A stretch of DNA of 64,000 nt from Beta vulgaris subsp. vulgaris (lineage: Eukaryota > Streptophyta > Magnoliopsida > Caryophyllales > Amaranthaceae): positions 40,112,492-40,176,491 of the forward strand of contig NC_079203.1 in the NCBI RefSeq assembly GCF_026745355.1. The letters are read 5' to 3'. Below, in pieces: positions 22,812 to 36,388 of this stretch. Positions within the stretch are counted from its first letter, which is position 1, and every line of letters begins with the position of its first letter. The notes beneath the pieces are model-generated. The model had not been told where the DNA came from. It did no database searches and saw only the letters and a list, made by a program, of their open reading frames with translations. The position numbers were made by a program, and so were the translations under genes.

Positions 22812-23863
22812 ATTGGTGGTTAAAAAATTCACATGAGTGGAAGATTTTAATACGTCCGTCTAAAGTTTAAACGCAAAAAGTAAAACTACGATATAATTTA
22901 GGATTTTTTGTGGGGAAGCAACAATTAAAATAGGATTTTTGTGGGAAAACATCACTTAAAAATTTTTGGGAGGGAAGGACCAAATAAAATACTTCTATTG
23001 GCAACTAAACACCGCATTACGATTTTCAGGCTAAATTGTCAACTTTCCGACTTTTTTTGTTTTGTCAACATTCTTTATTTTCTCCACTTTATTTCACGAG
23101 ATTCTCATATTTTCTCTCTCTCTAAAATCTTCATGTCGCCTTGTTCTTCTCCTCTCTTCTCATTCACTCGCATTGTTCAAGATTTTCATTTACCAACAAC
23201 AAGCCTGATTTTCGATGTTGGTTCACCCGTTTCTCCTCTACTAACTCGGATGAGTGCACTTGCTTCGAGTTCTCTAACTAGTACTAGTACCGCTCCGAGG
23301 TTGAGGATGAGAGCTTTAACTTCAACAAAAATGATAGAAATCGGGAAAATTGGGGAAAATTGAAAAATTGGGGAAATTAGGGCTTTTAAATAGTAAGAAG
23401 GGGGAAACAAGAAAAAACAAAAATACGAGATTTTCGAGGGAAAGAAATTGTCAACACCGAAAAGTTGATGGTCTGAAAATCATAATATGGTGTTAAGTTG
23501 CCAATGAAAGTATCTTAATTGGTCCTTCCCTCCAAAAGAAATATTTTAAATGGTGTTCCGCACAAAAATCCTATTTTAATTGGTACTTTCCCACAAAAAA
23601 CCCTACAATTTACAACAAAATGAGACATATTAAATCACAAAAGATATATAAATTCTAAACTCTTCATAATGCTTTAATAGTTCTATTTTGTTAAGTTCTT
23701 TAGTTATTTTTCTCACTATCCTTTCTTGTCACTTATAATATATTCTTAGAATACTATAGTAATTTAATGACTAATGACATGTAGAATTTTCAAAAAGGTT
23801 ACTATTGAAATTTATAGTTGGTTTCTGAAAGTAGAAAATAATAATATTTAATCCTTTAGTGAA
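22812..23863. repeat. Duplicated block, copy B (paired with 12743-13807)
   Basis: Near-identical to copy A, starting at ATTGGTGGTT and ending at CCTTTAGTGAA. On the left it follows the diverged repeat rather than an LTR. On the right it runs into a TA microsatellite where copy A runs into AT-rich DNA. Confidence 0.93.
22901..23603. mobile_element. MULE-type non-autonomous element, copy B
   Basis: Same inverted repeats as copy A. The flanks TATAATTTA (22892-22900) and TACAATTTA (23604-23612) match at 8 of 9 positions, a better-preserved 9-bp target duplication than in copy A. A CTG-poor, T-rich run present in copy A (about 12990-13004) is shorter here. Confidence 0.78.
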
Positions 23864-25480
<1,617 letters not shown>

Positions 25481-25499
25481 TATTAATTAAAAAAAGATA

Positions 25500-26495
25500 A
25501 ATTTATTACACAAGTGAGACCGTGGGAGGGAGACCAACAAAGAGGAGAGAGAAAGTGGAAGAGAGAGAAAGAAAAGAAAGTAGTACTAGCAGCGATCGAG
25601 GGTTGCAAACAAAATCTAATTCCCTCTTTCTCACAAAATCAGCTCAAAGAAAAATTAAAAAAAAAATAACAAAAAAAAAACACACAAAACCCAGAAAAAT
25701 ACAGAAAAAAAATAAGCAAATGCACTTGCGAGAGGAGAGAGAAAATTATTAGCTGGGTTTTCTCCAAATTGTGCTGACAATTCGAAGAAGCTGAAGAAAA
25801 AAGATTTCATCTTTTTTTTTTCCATTTTTTTCACTCAACTTTCAAGCTGCGTACTTGCGGAAAATAAGGTCAGAAATTGATCAGAAAAGGGTAAATTTTA
25901 ATCATAGTTTGGTAATATAGTTTGTTTCCCATTTTTCCCTCTTTTTGTTGAATTATTTTGTTGTGAAAGTTGGGATTTTTATTTGTGAAAAGGGGGAAAT
26001 CAGGGTAGTTTTTGATCTTAAATGTTGAAGTTAAAGTTTGCGATCCCAGTTGAAAAAAGGGAAATTGAAGGTTACCCAGTTGGTGAATTTTGAATTGGAA
26101 ATGTGGGATATTGAGCAACGGTACAGTTACGCGCTATACAGTTTTTACCGTTTGAAGTCGAGGCGTCGTAAGCTTTGTTGCTTATTTTGGTGATTTTGAA
26201 CTTAGGGTTTTGTAATATTTTGCAGATTTGAATTGTATGTGAGTTGATTTTAAGGTTTGGGTAGTTGTGGGAGCAAGTTAGATCTCTAGTAGGGTGTGTC
26301 ATTTTTGAAATTTAGGGTTTTGAGTGTGGGGTTAGTTATTATTATGTGTTTTAAGTGTTGGCATTTGGGTAATTTGAGTAAGTTGAATTGGGTGAGTTTG
26401 GGTTTGTGAAGTTGAATGTTGCTGAGATTTGAATTGGGGTGTTGCTAGTTGTTGGATTTTGTTGTATGAGTTTGTGGGGGTGACTGTGAAGAAAA
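25500..26495 (+). promoter_or_regulatory. 5' UTR and probable leader intron of ADA1
   Basis: A purine-rich leader (GAGAGAGAAAG tracts at 25543-25590) begins near 25510. The sequence from about 25870 is T/G-rich and intron-like. A plausible acceptor is TTTTGCAG at 26218-26225, with the donor near 25868-25871. No other start codon with a long frame precedes 26496. The exact transcription start and splice sites are inferred. Confidence 0.5.
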
Positions 26496-27761
26496 ATGCA
26501 ACCGGAAAAGAGTTCGCGAATGGATATTGGTGAGCTCAAGGCTCAGTTATTCAAGAAGGTTGGGCCAGAACGGTTTAAGAGGTACTTCTATTGTTTGAAC
26601 AGGTTTATAAATCAGAAGTTAAGTAAGGGTGAGTTTGACAAGTCATGTTATCGGATACTTGGGAGGGAAAACCTCCCTTTGCATAATCAGATAATAAGGG
26701 CCATTTTGAAGAATGCTTGCAGTGCCAAGACCCCGCCTGCGTCAGTTCATGAAGCGGGTCCCGCAAAGCCTGTTATACCAACTGGAAAGGGCTTGCCTGT
26801 GTTAGAGGATGGGCATGGTTCAGCTGCAGCTGTGGTCCAGAATCAAAGTTCAGTGGCCCCTATTTGGTCGAATGGGGCCGTTTTACCTGTGTCACCACGA
26901 AAGGTGAGGTCTGGGATCCGTGATAGGAGGCTCAGAGATAGGCCAAGTCCTCTTGGGCCGAATGGGAAGGCAGACTCGGCTTCACATCAGTCAACTGCAA
27001 CAGATGATAGTGGGGCGAAGATTCTAGAAAATGGGGATTTGATGGATATGACTCCTTGCGATTACCAGCGCCTACAGCCACTGCGAGGGCTTGCTGAGCA
27101 ACCAGAGAATGAAGAGAGACTTATGGTAAAGAAATCTGTTGATGTTCTAGGTGTTGTTCGAGGTAAAGACCATAGTAATTTAGCTGTTGTTGAAGATGGG
27201 GAAGAGGTGGAACAAGACAGCCGGGTCAAAGTCTCTAAAAGTCCTCTACTTGCTCCTCTTGGAATTCCGTTTTGCTCAGCTAGTACTGGTGGAACCCGCA
27301 AATCATTACCTGTGGCACACATTGGTGATTATGTTAGTTGTTTTGATATTGCCGGACTGTCTGACAGTGAGATGCTAAGGAGGCGAATGGAGCAGATTGC
27401 AGCTGCACAGGGTCTTGGAGGGGTTACCATGGAATGTGCTAATACCTTAAATAACATGTTGGATGTATACTTGAAGAAATTAATCAGGTCTTGTTTAGAG
27501 TTGGTTGGTGCTAGATCTACAAGTGACTCGTCAATGTATGCTGTTCAGAAGCAGCAAATTCATGGCAAGCTTATCAACGGTCTTTGGCCTAGTAATCATT
27601 CACATATGCAAAGTGGTGGTCCTCCTTTAGAAGAACAAAGGGGTCATCATAATGTTTCTTTGCTTGATTTCAAGGTCGCAATGGAGCTTAACCCTCAACA
27701 ACTTGGAGAAGATTGGCCTTTGCTGTTGGAGAAAATATCCATGCAGGCATTTGAAGAATAA
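26496..27761 (+). CDS. ADA1: SAGA complex subunit ADA1 (Hfi1/TADA1-type transcriptional adapter)
   Basis: A single uninterrupted exon of 421 residues. The N-terminus (residues 8-75: RMDIGELKAQLFKKVGPERF, CLNRFINQKLSKGEFDK, ILGRENLPLHNQ) matches the SAGA-Tad1/Hfi1 domain of plant ADA1A/ADA1B proteins. A long, probably disordered middle follows. Near the C-terminus (about 285-330) LSDSEMLRRRMEQIAAAQGL and NTLNNMLDVYLKKLI look like the histone-fold-type helices by which ADA1 pairs inside SAGA. ADA1 is a structural subunit of the nuclear SAGA histone acetyltransferase/deubiquitinase coactivator. The first ATG lies at 26496, with a second in-frame ATG nine codons later (MDIGEL). The frame is intact and the length fits the plant family. 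There is no sign of decay, in contrast to nearly all neighbours. Confidence 0.9.
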   Translation: MQPEKSSRMDIGELKAQLFKKVGPERFKRYFYCLNRFINQKLSKGEFDKSCYRILGRENLPLHNQIIRAILKNACSAKTPPASVHEAGPAKPVIPTGKGLPVLEDGHGSAAAVVQNQSSVAPIWSNGAVLPVSPRKVRSGIRDRRLRDRPSPLGPNGKADSASHQSTATDDSGAKILENGDLMDMTPCDYQRLQPLRGLAEQPENEERLMVKKSVDVLGVVRGKDHSNLAVVEDGEEVEQDSRVKVSKSPLLAPLGIPFCSASTGGTRKSLPVAHIGDYVSCFDIAGLSDSEMLRRRMEQIAAAQGLGGVTMECANTLNNMLDVYLKKLIRSCLELVGARSTSDSSMYAVQKQQIHGKLINGLWPSNHSHMQSGGPPLEEQRGHHNVSLLDFKVAMELNPQQLGEDWPLLLEKISMQAFEE

Positions 27762-28380
27762 GATCTATGAAGAATATTTGGATTTGCCTTTTGATCCTGA
27801 CGGGTTTGTCATTTTGGCTTGAAGAACATGTCAAATATGATATGCTGTTCTGAATGGTGTCAATGGCAGTTTAAATCTCGCCTCTGCCTCAAGCCAGATG
27901 ATTCCTACCCATAGATGCAGCTCGACCTTCACAAGATCAAATGTGGGTTTTTGAGCACGATGTCTGTACAGCTCCTTTTGCAGAGTTTGTACATGATCAG
28001 GAATTTATTTACTGGCCACCAGTGAACGGGTTCTCGAGGAATTCCCGGTGGTGGTTGCTCTGTTGTATGTTTAGCATTCTTGTTGGCTGTCTTCTGCCTG
28101 AGTCATGTAATTTACTGCCAAGAGGAGGAAACATGGAAAAGTTTTGCAGGAATACTGTTGTTTAGCTTGGTAAAGGTAATATTCACATAATGTAAGAGCT
28201 GCAATGTTGCTCTACATGTGTTTTTAGATTAAAGTGGAATTCCAACATCAATAACACATTAACTTCTTAACAGCTTGTCGTTGTTAGTTGACTCTGGATA
28301 TTTCCACTATTAGAGACCTGCAAATTTTGCTTCTGAACATAAATTATGCTATTGTCAATAAAAAGAGTTGAGCAATTTCA
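27762..28380 (+). other. Probable 3' UTR of ADA1
   Basis: Follows the stop without another frame of note. AATAAA within TCAATAAAAAG near 28357 is a candidate near-upstream poly(A) element. The true 3' end is inferred. Confidence 0.45.
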
Positions 28381-31300
28381 TTAGATATATTGCAGCAGTT
28401 TACATTTGTGGCCTGATGTTCTTGGACATTCTATGTGGTATTTCTGACCATGTTTCTAGTAAATCTTTGTTGGGGGACAGTCCCAAGTTTTCTTCATTTG
28501 TTGAGCCTTATTTCTACATGTGAAAATTTATACCCGATTTGGGTTCTGCATCGTACTATATAAGTACATAGGTCCATTGCTTCTCTTTTTCTTTGGGATT
28601 GTAGCAGGAGAACCTCAACCGTCTTTTGGGTTCCATATCTACGAGGTGTCCTTATCTTGTCAATTTTATTGTACTTGGGTAAGTGATATAAGCAAGGGGA
28701 TCTTCTGCCTTTTTTCTGTCTCCTTTGTTTTTCTTCTATTTTGGTAGGGTTCAACAGAAGGCTTTCTAGAAATATGTAGTCTCTGCTAAGTGGTAAGCAA
28801 CTTGAGTGGTTATCAGTTTCATAATCTTTTATAATATGAAAATATTCATTATAGCTGATTGCATCTCGGTAATGTTATTGATCATATTAATATTTAATGG
28901 ACTAAATTAGATAGCTCGATGGACTTTTGTGCTTCTTATTTCTGTAATATTTCATGTAGTCGTTAAGTCAATATAAATACAATAGTCAACCAGGGAATAT
29001 GTTCGTGTAAGATAAGGCTGCAAATATTTGACCCCTTTATCCTGTCTGTCGCAGCAGCCTTATTGAAAGTGGAGTGATTATAATTATGATTATGCAGGTC
29101 TCATGTGGAAATAAAGAATAGGGTTCCTTACTCTTTTATGTTCAAAATTTTGGATTATGCATAAGATCTAAGACATATGAGTTTGTTTTATCTAACTTTT
29201 TTGCTCGTGCATCAATGTGAGTGGGTTAGGGATGGAGGTGAAGTAATATTGGAATTGTGAAGCATTTGTTTGCACAGTTGCAGTAAGCATGCTTAACTAA
29301 TTAAGCTTATCTAAAAAATTGTCTTTCTGGGGTCTTGAGATTTCATTCTGTGTAATGAACTTTCTTGTTGTATCAATTCAGTTACTTTGCAAGTGTGATT
29401 ACTGTTTAGTCATTTTTTTAAAAAGATGACTACTATGGTATTACTCCTCTTTGAATCCTGTTTATTACGTCGTAAATTTTTTTTTTAGCTTTACGAGGAA
29501 GATTAGCAAAGATTCTGAATATTCTGATATGATAAACAGGGAAAAAAAAGGTGATATTACAACTGGTTTAGATTTCTATGACCTTGTTGCTCCTGTTGTG
29601 TTTGTGTCTTTTAAAGAATTTATGATGAATAACTCTAGTCTTTTTCAGCTTGTAATCTATGTGTCTGGTACTTGACAGCTTTTTTTACTTACACTATACA
29701 GTTATTTACTATATTCTGTCCATTTCTGGAGCTGGATGCTTCCGCATTTGCCTTGACAATTCCAAAAGTAATCCTCAAATTTGTGATGCACTGATTTTAT
29801 TCCTGGATATCTTGTTTTCTACAGAACAGGTTGCAAACACTTGATTGTCATTTCTCCTTTCAACTCGAGTTTTCCCACCATCTTTATTTATTTTTGTTAT
29901 ATGAAAACCCTCTGGTTAGGCTTCTTTCTAGACATTGGGGTACCACCCAAATTTATTGAATGTGTCTTTTTGCGTAGTGGACTAGTAGTATAATAAGCTG
30001 TTCAGCTTCACCAGTAATTGGTAAATGTTCAGTACCCTCTTCATCGTGTAATATTTGTCTGTGCCTGAATATAAGTTGCCGATATGTGTACATCACTACA
30101 TTGTACTTAGGTGTCGTGGCTTGCACACCTTGATGGGTTATCGGTGTGACTGGTTTGACCCTCCCCTTTGTAATGTGGAGAGGAAGAGAGGGAAGCGTGA
30201 TTTGTGCGGAACGTTGGACATAATTGATGTTCAATAGTTGTACATCTCTTTTTCTTTTGATCTTTTTTTTTTTAAAAAATATATGAAAGGAGGTGCTTCC
30301 ATGTATTGTCTCCTCGTGAGTGGCAGGATTTTGTCCTCTCCTGGTCAGGTAGAAATGTAATAATACAAGAGTAAGATTATTGATTCCTTGAATAAAAAAG
30401 CCTATGTGTTGGTGTTGGTGAAAAAAGGAGTTATGAAGTGGAAGCTGGTGTCCTTAGAGATTTCGGTGCATACTCGCAGATTTGGAAAAGTTCTCTCTGT
30501 GAGGCTTTTGAGTTATTGCATTTAAGTACTTCATACTCAGCTGCACTTGTTTCGTCATGATTCTAGGAATTAGTCTTGCCTGCTTTGCAAGTTTGAGGCA
30601 TGATGGTTATTACATAGCACACCTTTTTGTTCTGCTTTTGGTGTAGTACGTATGTAATGGGAAAAAAAAGAGAGAAATGTAATCAGCAGCTAACAAGTCA
30701 GGTTTGCTTGTGGTTACTGAAAGTTAAATGTCATTACTTGTCGTAGAATGAGATGAGGCACTACTCAAAAAATCATACCATGGAGCATGGAGGATTTCAT
30801 ATCATGCCTACTTAGGCGCCAGGTCCGCCAACTATAGCTTGTTGATATTCTGAGAAGTTTGTTGAAATCGTTGTGATGATCTTTCTTGTGCTGGCCATAG
30901 ATAGCGGATATCCTAAATGAGCTCCTATTTTGTATCAAGTCTTTTTTTTTTTTTTCCCTTTTCTGAAGTGTGTCAGTTGACGGGAAACAGACTCATATTT
31001 TAGTTATGAAAATAATTGGAGATGCAAAACTTTAGTGAGGCCTTCAAGTGAATCAGCAGCTGGGTGCTGTACTGGAGACGCCAGTGCTAAGTATGAAGAT
31101 TATGTTCTTCCCTGCCTCCCCTCAGTGCTGGTAAGAATCTTGACTTCTACTTTTTTCACCAATTTTTATTTATTCATTTAATTAATGTTATTTTGCTAGA
31201 GAGGAAATATAGTGAAAGGAAGAAAGGGGAATGTCTCATTACTCCCAATGTGGCAACTGGTAAGAGCCCTCATTTTGCTGTATTGAAATTCTAGGAAAAG

Positions 31301-34300
31301 GCAGTTCTTATTCCTGCCTCTTTGATGCTAGAATCTGGATCTTGTCTTAATGGTGCTACTTGCAGGATCGCACTAAAATGTTCAAGAATTTTACAGTAAA
31401 TGGCAGATGCTTTAGTGACCTCTCCATTCTGCCATCATTATGAAGAAACTAGGGTGTCTAGATCATCCATCAAACAAACAATAGAAGAAGCCACAGCAAA
31501 ACTTCGAGGAAAAGGCAAGTAGGTTGCAGGTGGTTGCTGAGCCATAGGCATTTCATGTCTGGCAACTGTTTTTATGGTGTTTTATATGGATAATTTCTGC
31601 CCAGCTTAAGAGAGGCATCTCGCCTCCCCCCCCCCCCCCCCCCCTCTTAATATGGTTGATGCTGTCATAATTGCATGTCTTGATGTAGTTTTGCAGATAA
31701 GCATCTTATACGATTTGGAAGGATGCCTCCTTCTGTAGGTTTTTGGCTTTCTGAACATTCTTGTGTTCTTGAGGGGTCTACCACCTTCTGTAGGGTTTGT
31801 CTGTAATTGTTTGAGATATATTTGATTGATGTTGTGTCTGTTACAGTAAAGAGTTATTAGCCTGGTTGGCTGTTGTTACTTATCGCAATAGCTCATTTGG
31901 ACAGCTCAATGTGCTAGCTGGTTTTTATTAGCTGCTTGATTTTTATGGCTGGTAAAACTAACTAATAGCTGTTTGACAGTGTAAATGTAGGTGACGACAA
32001 AAAAGCTCTCATAACAAGTTCTAAATTTGAGCTATTGCAAGAGAGCTTAAGCACCTAAAAAGAACTTTCTGAGTTGGTCAAACAGCTACCATCCTCCCTC
32101 CACCCCCCCCCCCCCCTTCCCGCCCCAAACCCCTAGAAAGCTGTAGGTTCTTCAATAAGCATTTGAGTTGCCAGACTCATTTTTTACCTAACTGTGTGGA
32201 AAGAACCTTCCTGAAAGTAAGAAAAATGTGTCTGATTAGAGTTTGGAGTGTTGCAATTGAGTTACTGGAAGGTTACCTCTCCAAATAAGATTCATTTCTT
32301 ATTTTTGTTCCAAGATGCCTCAAATTTCTACTTCTTTTCTCTTAAAATTCATATACTATCTTCTTTGTAGAATTCTACCTTGTTTAATAATTCACATTCC
32401 TGTCTGTAAGTGGATATCTATTTACCGACCTATGTTGAGAACTCCTTATTCTTCTGTGTATTTTTTCGCTTTGGTATCTTTTGTGTGGTATAGTTCTATC
32501 AATAGTAGAATGTTCAGGGATTTTATCTTCTAGGATGTTATTTCCACCCACTATAGTGGGGGCTGCTTAAAAGATAGTGATCTGGGTTTTTCGCCTTTTG
32601 GAATATAGTTTTATCTCAATGGTCTAATGAGAGCCCTTAATCACTTTTATTGAAGGTTGACCTGGAACCGAATTAATTTAAAACTTGTTGGATTATCAGC
32701 TTCTGTGTTTCTACTTCCATCAACCTTAACAAAGTTGAGTAAGCTCCAATATTTGTCCCTAATTGCTCTCCTCCTCTCGATATTTCCCTCTGTTGGTTGA
32801 CCAGTGCCTGCTTTGATGAGTTTGAAACCAACAATTTTGAATACTTTCAGATTAATCAAGTAGATTGACTGATTGGTGATGTGCAACAATTGACATCATA
32901 GTTGATAGTCAGTCAGTCAGAGCAGAAGAATGATGGCTTGGACCCTTGTGGTTGCCGCAATATCCACAATGAAGGTCAACTGGGGTGCTTTTGCCTCCAT
33001 GGAAGATTCTTGGTGAGTATCAAACAGTTTCTGGTTGCATGAAAAACATTCTTCAAGATAAGTGGTATTGCATTTTCCTTCGGGACCTTTTTTTCCGTCT
33101 TTTTATTGAGGGGTTTTTTGGTTTCTTAAGGGTCGAAAATACTTTTTCCAAGGATGAAAAACTTCTTTTCTTAGAGGAAGGAATGTTACATTTTCCTCCC
33201 TATACTTCATACTTTCCTTTTCATTCTATTTTTTCTTGGTTCTCTAAATTTTCATTCCTTGAATCAAATTAAAGGGAAACTGGTCTGCAATTGTGTTGTG
33301 AAAATGTTTCTCATGAAAAAAAATTCCATTGAATTTTTTTCTCATTTAACCAGATGGAGCCTTATTGCTTTCTCATTTATCGATATTATGTAAGAATATT
33401 ATCTGAAACTAATCTGATCTTGAATCTGGAAGAGTTATCAGATATTCTAAGCCAAATAGAGTTTGTTCAAAACCTGGATATATTTATTTATGATATGATA
33501 ATTAACGTCCTAACCGCTCTTGGTAGTCTCACAGGAGGAGGAAGCTCAAGAGCCAATCTTCATATTTGCTATCAGCGTGAATTATGCACGTTCTCCATCA
33601 CCTGTGTTGTAACCGTTGGTGCAGCTACTAGTAGGATTAGCCATGGCATTTTTGCTGGTCAGGTACTGTTAAAATCCAAGTATTGCACACATTGTGATCA
33701 AGTTAGGAGTAACTAGAAAGTTGAAAGCCCGAAGAAGCCTGAGAATGGGATGACAAAATCACAAGTTCAGCTTGATATGCTTTCTTTTTGACCAAACAGT
33801 GTAACATGGAGCATAACTATAGGTGGCAATCAAGTTGATACCTTCAAGTTCAGAATGCATTTGAATATACGACTGTAAGTATAGTAATTAGATTATAGTA
33901 TCTTTAAGTTCACAATTGGATTCCCCTCAAAAAAAAAAATGTTCACAACTGGATTAGATTTTATTGATAGTTTCCATACTGGAAAAATATTACTTAATTG
34001 TTATGATTCTTTCTTATTGAGAAAGGCTGTACCAAAAAGAAGAAATCGATCAACTCGAATGGAGCCAAGGTAAAATTCTCTCTTTTATAAACTTATTTCT
34101 ATGGTGCTTCCAACTGCTGCAGTTCACACTTACAAGACTCCATTTTGCTATACTTGTTATGAGAAACTGCAGAGACAGGGTTAAACCAAAGAGAAAAAAA
34201 ACTGGACCTAAAAAGTCGAAGGAGATATAAAAAAACAATGTAAATCTCCGGAAGCATATAAAATCGCTTGTTGGTGATGGTGGTGAAGATAATGCAGTCG

Positions 34301-35370
34301 CCGTTGATGGCGAAGGTGAAGAGTTTGATGGAGTTGGGACTTGGGACGCTTTCGACCGCCCTTTGGTTGCGGTTGCTGGGTTCAACTGATGAACTATACA
34401 GCTATTCTGCTCTTGAGGAGGTAGGAGAGAATATGGATTGGCCAAAGATGGAGAAAGGGAAGGTTGAGAGAATGATCTTATATTCTTAGTCATTTTCTTT
34501 GGTCGGGCTCCTTCAATCCTAATTACCCAAGTCTTTTCGATGTATATATATAACAAATGTATTGGTCGATAGAAGTGTAAATCAATACATATAAATATAA
34601 ATATAACTGTAGTTTTTGTCCCTCAATCTATTGGTCGCCATAGAACTTCTTCAAGTGAAGACAATGCCTAATTTTCTCTTTCATTATTGGTTTTGTAAGT
34701 TTAGTGTTAGTAATGTATCTTTTGCCTCTTTAATGTAGAGCTATTCTACATGTATCTAGATTTTTTTCCCCTTATACTCTTGAGAGTTTGGATTTTATGT
34801 TATTTTTTATTCTACTGTAGATTAGTTTGTTTATTGGAATTGATTTAATTTCATAACAGATATTGGTTTTTCTACAATTTACTTAATCTTATCCATATCA
34901 ACCTCAAAACTACAATAGATCGACAAACTCTTTTGTGGAAGGTTAAGAACATGTAGAATTGTCAGCTATTGTTTACATGATTATATTTGTCGGGGAATTT
35001 TTACTTATATCATTTGATATGCTTTTGTTAAGTTTTAACTAGTATTGTAGATGTCATATGATTTCGATTTAGTACATTAATTTTAATTTTAAGATTTTAG
35101 TCAATATAGGTTTATTTCTTTAGGTTGTGTAGCAACTTCAAATTCTCATATAGGCTGAATAAAATCAGCTTTAGGTCTGAGTAAGTAGTAACTAAAGTAG
35201 TATTTAGGAACCATACTACCATTTTCCGTCCACGAAATACCCAACGAACACATAGCAAAGTGCAATGGATTACTTCCAAATCATTCGAGTAAGCCTTGTG
35301 GACGTTGTGGTTCTCTTGCAGATTCGGAGTTCCTACAACTAATATATACAAAGAAGTATAGTTACTAACA
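28381..35370. other. Long intergenic region, no gene recognised
   Basis: Seven kilobases of moderately AT-rich sequence with only short frames, the longest 120-170 codons and without a family match that I recognise. It has two poly-C tracts (31626-31644 and 32103-32116), several T or A runs and no obvious LTR or inverted-repeat ends. Parts could be unannotated non-coding transcript, a decayed gene, or an extended ADA1 3' region. Confidence 0.4.
31626..31644. repeat. Poly-C tract (19 C)
   Basis: An uninterrupted run of 19 cytosines, so G-quadruplex or i-motif prone. A second run of 14 lies at 32103-32116. Confidence 0.95.
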
Positions 35371-35374
35371 AGTT

Positions 35375-35447
35375 GCCCGTCTAGCTCAGTTGGTAGAGCG
35401 CAAGGCTCTTAACCTTGTGGTCGTGGGTTCGAGCCCCACGGTGGGCG
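35375..35447 (+). tRNA. tRNA-Lys (anticodon CTT)
   Basis: A 73-nt cloverleaf. The acceptor arms are GCCCGTC and GGTGGGC (with G-T pairs), then discriminator G. The D arm is AGCTCAGTTGGTAGAGC and the anticodon stem CAAGG/CCTTG encloses loop CTCTTAA, giving CTT. The T arm has GGTTCGAGCC. The A box (TAGCTCAGTTGG) and B box (GGTTCGAGCCC) are intact, there is no intron, and CCA is not encoded, as in nuclear tRNA genes. An upstream CAA (35368-35370) fits the plant tRNA start signal. Confidence 0.97.
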
Positions 35448-35452
35448 AATAT

Positions 35453-35461
35453 GTTTTTTTT
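35453..35461 (+). terminator. Pol III T-run terminator of tRNA-Lys
   Basis: A run of T residues begins a few bases after the tRNA 3' end. Confidence 0.85.
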
Positions 35462-35936
35462 GTAAACTAACTTTTGAATCTTGAATAACTTCCTATTCTC
35501 TCAATTTTTTTTTTTCGAAGTTTATATTTAGCTTTATAATGAAATACATAAGTGTAGTTAATCGATTATAACCTTCGTAAAATCCTCTAATATATTTGAA
35601 CTAAGACATGCATGTTATATAAGTTCGTTATTTGTTTTGAAAATAGAAACTAAATAATAAACAATCATAGGTTAATTAAAGATAACATATAAAAGAAACA
35701 ACACAAGAACGTATATTCTCTTATTAGTCTGTTTAATGGACCGTAACTCTTTATCTTAACATTACTTTTATATTCTTTGCAAAGCAAGCATCGGCTTTCA
35801 AAACCACATATACTCTATATCACACATTTTCTTCACATATTATATCCAGTATTCTTGAAGAGAAGGGTAGTGATGGAGCCAGGATTCTAAAAGTGGAGGG
35901 ATAATTCCAAAATGCTATAATCTTACAATTCAGAGA

Positions 35937-36237
35937 TGAAGACCGAAACTCTTAGCATCTTTTAGCCCATGGCAGAGAGAATAAGAGGAAGAGAGAGAGA
36001 GAGTAATAGAGAGATGAGGGAATGTCAGCACATATATTTCATTCTCCTGAATATTGGAACAGTTTAACATCCTTAAATAGTAGCTAGTGAGATAGGAAAA
36101 GGACAGAAGAGATTAACAACTATATTATTACAACTTATGGCCTAGGTGTCCAAGGACAAAGCAACAACTATATTAGGGACTAAGGCAAACAGAATTAGAA
36201 ATCACTAATTACTACTATATCATCTCAATAATTCCCT
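35937..36237 (-). repeat. 3' LTR of the Copia element
   Basis: In plus-strand reading it starts TGAAGACCGAAAC and ends CATCTCA. It matches 42337-42615 throughout (for example GGCCTAGGTGTCCAAGGACA and AAGCAACAACTATATTAGG) and is about 20 bp longer. Confidence 0.92.
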
Positions 36238-36388
36238 TCAAGCTGGAGAGTGAGCTGAAGGAGAAGCTCCCAGCTTGTGCAAATGACTTTAATGCTGCTT
36301 GACACTGAGAACTTTGGTCAGAATATCTGCCACTTGATTAGTATAGGATACATAGGAGGGTGTGAGTAGGCCTTGTTTCACTTGATCC

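Noticed and set aside
28500..30240. Possible small genes downstream of ADA1
   Set aside because: Frames of 60-93 codons with no homology; consistent with intergenic or UTR sequence.
33354..33716. 120-codon plus-strand frame
   Set aside because: No recognisable family or splice context, and no conserved motif; not enough to call a gene.
34050..34556. 168-codon minus-strand frame
   Set aside because: Low-complexity Ser/Pro-rich and hydrophobic mixture without a recognised domain; more likely a chance frame.
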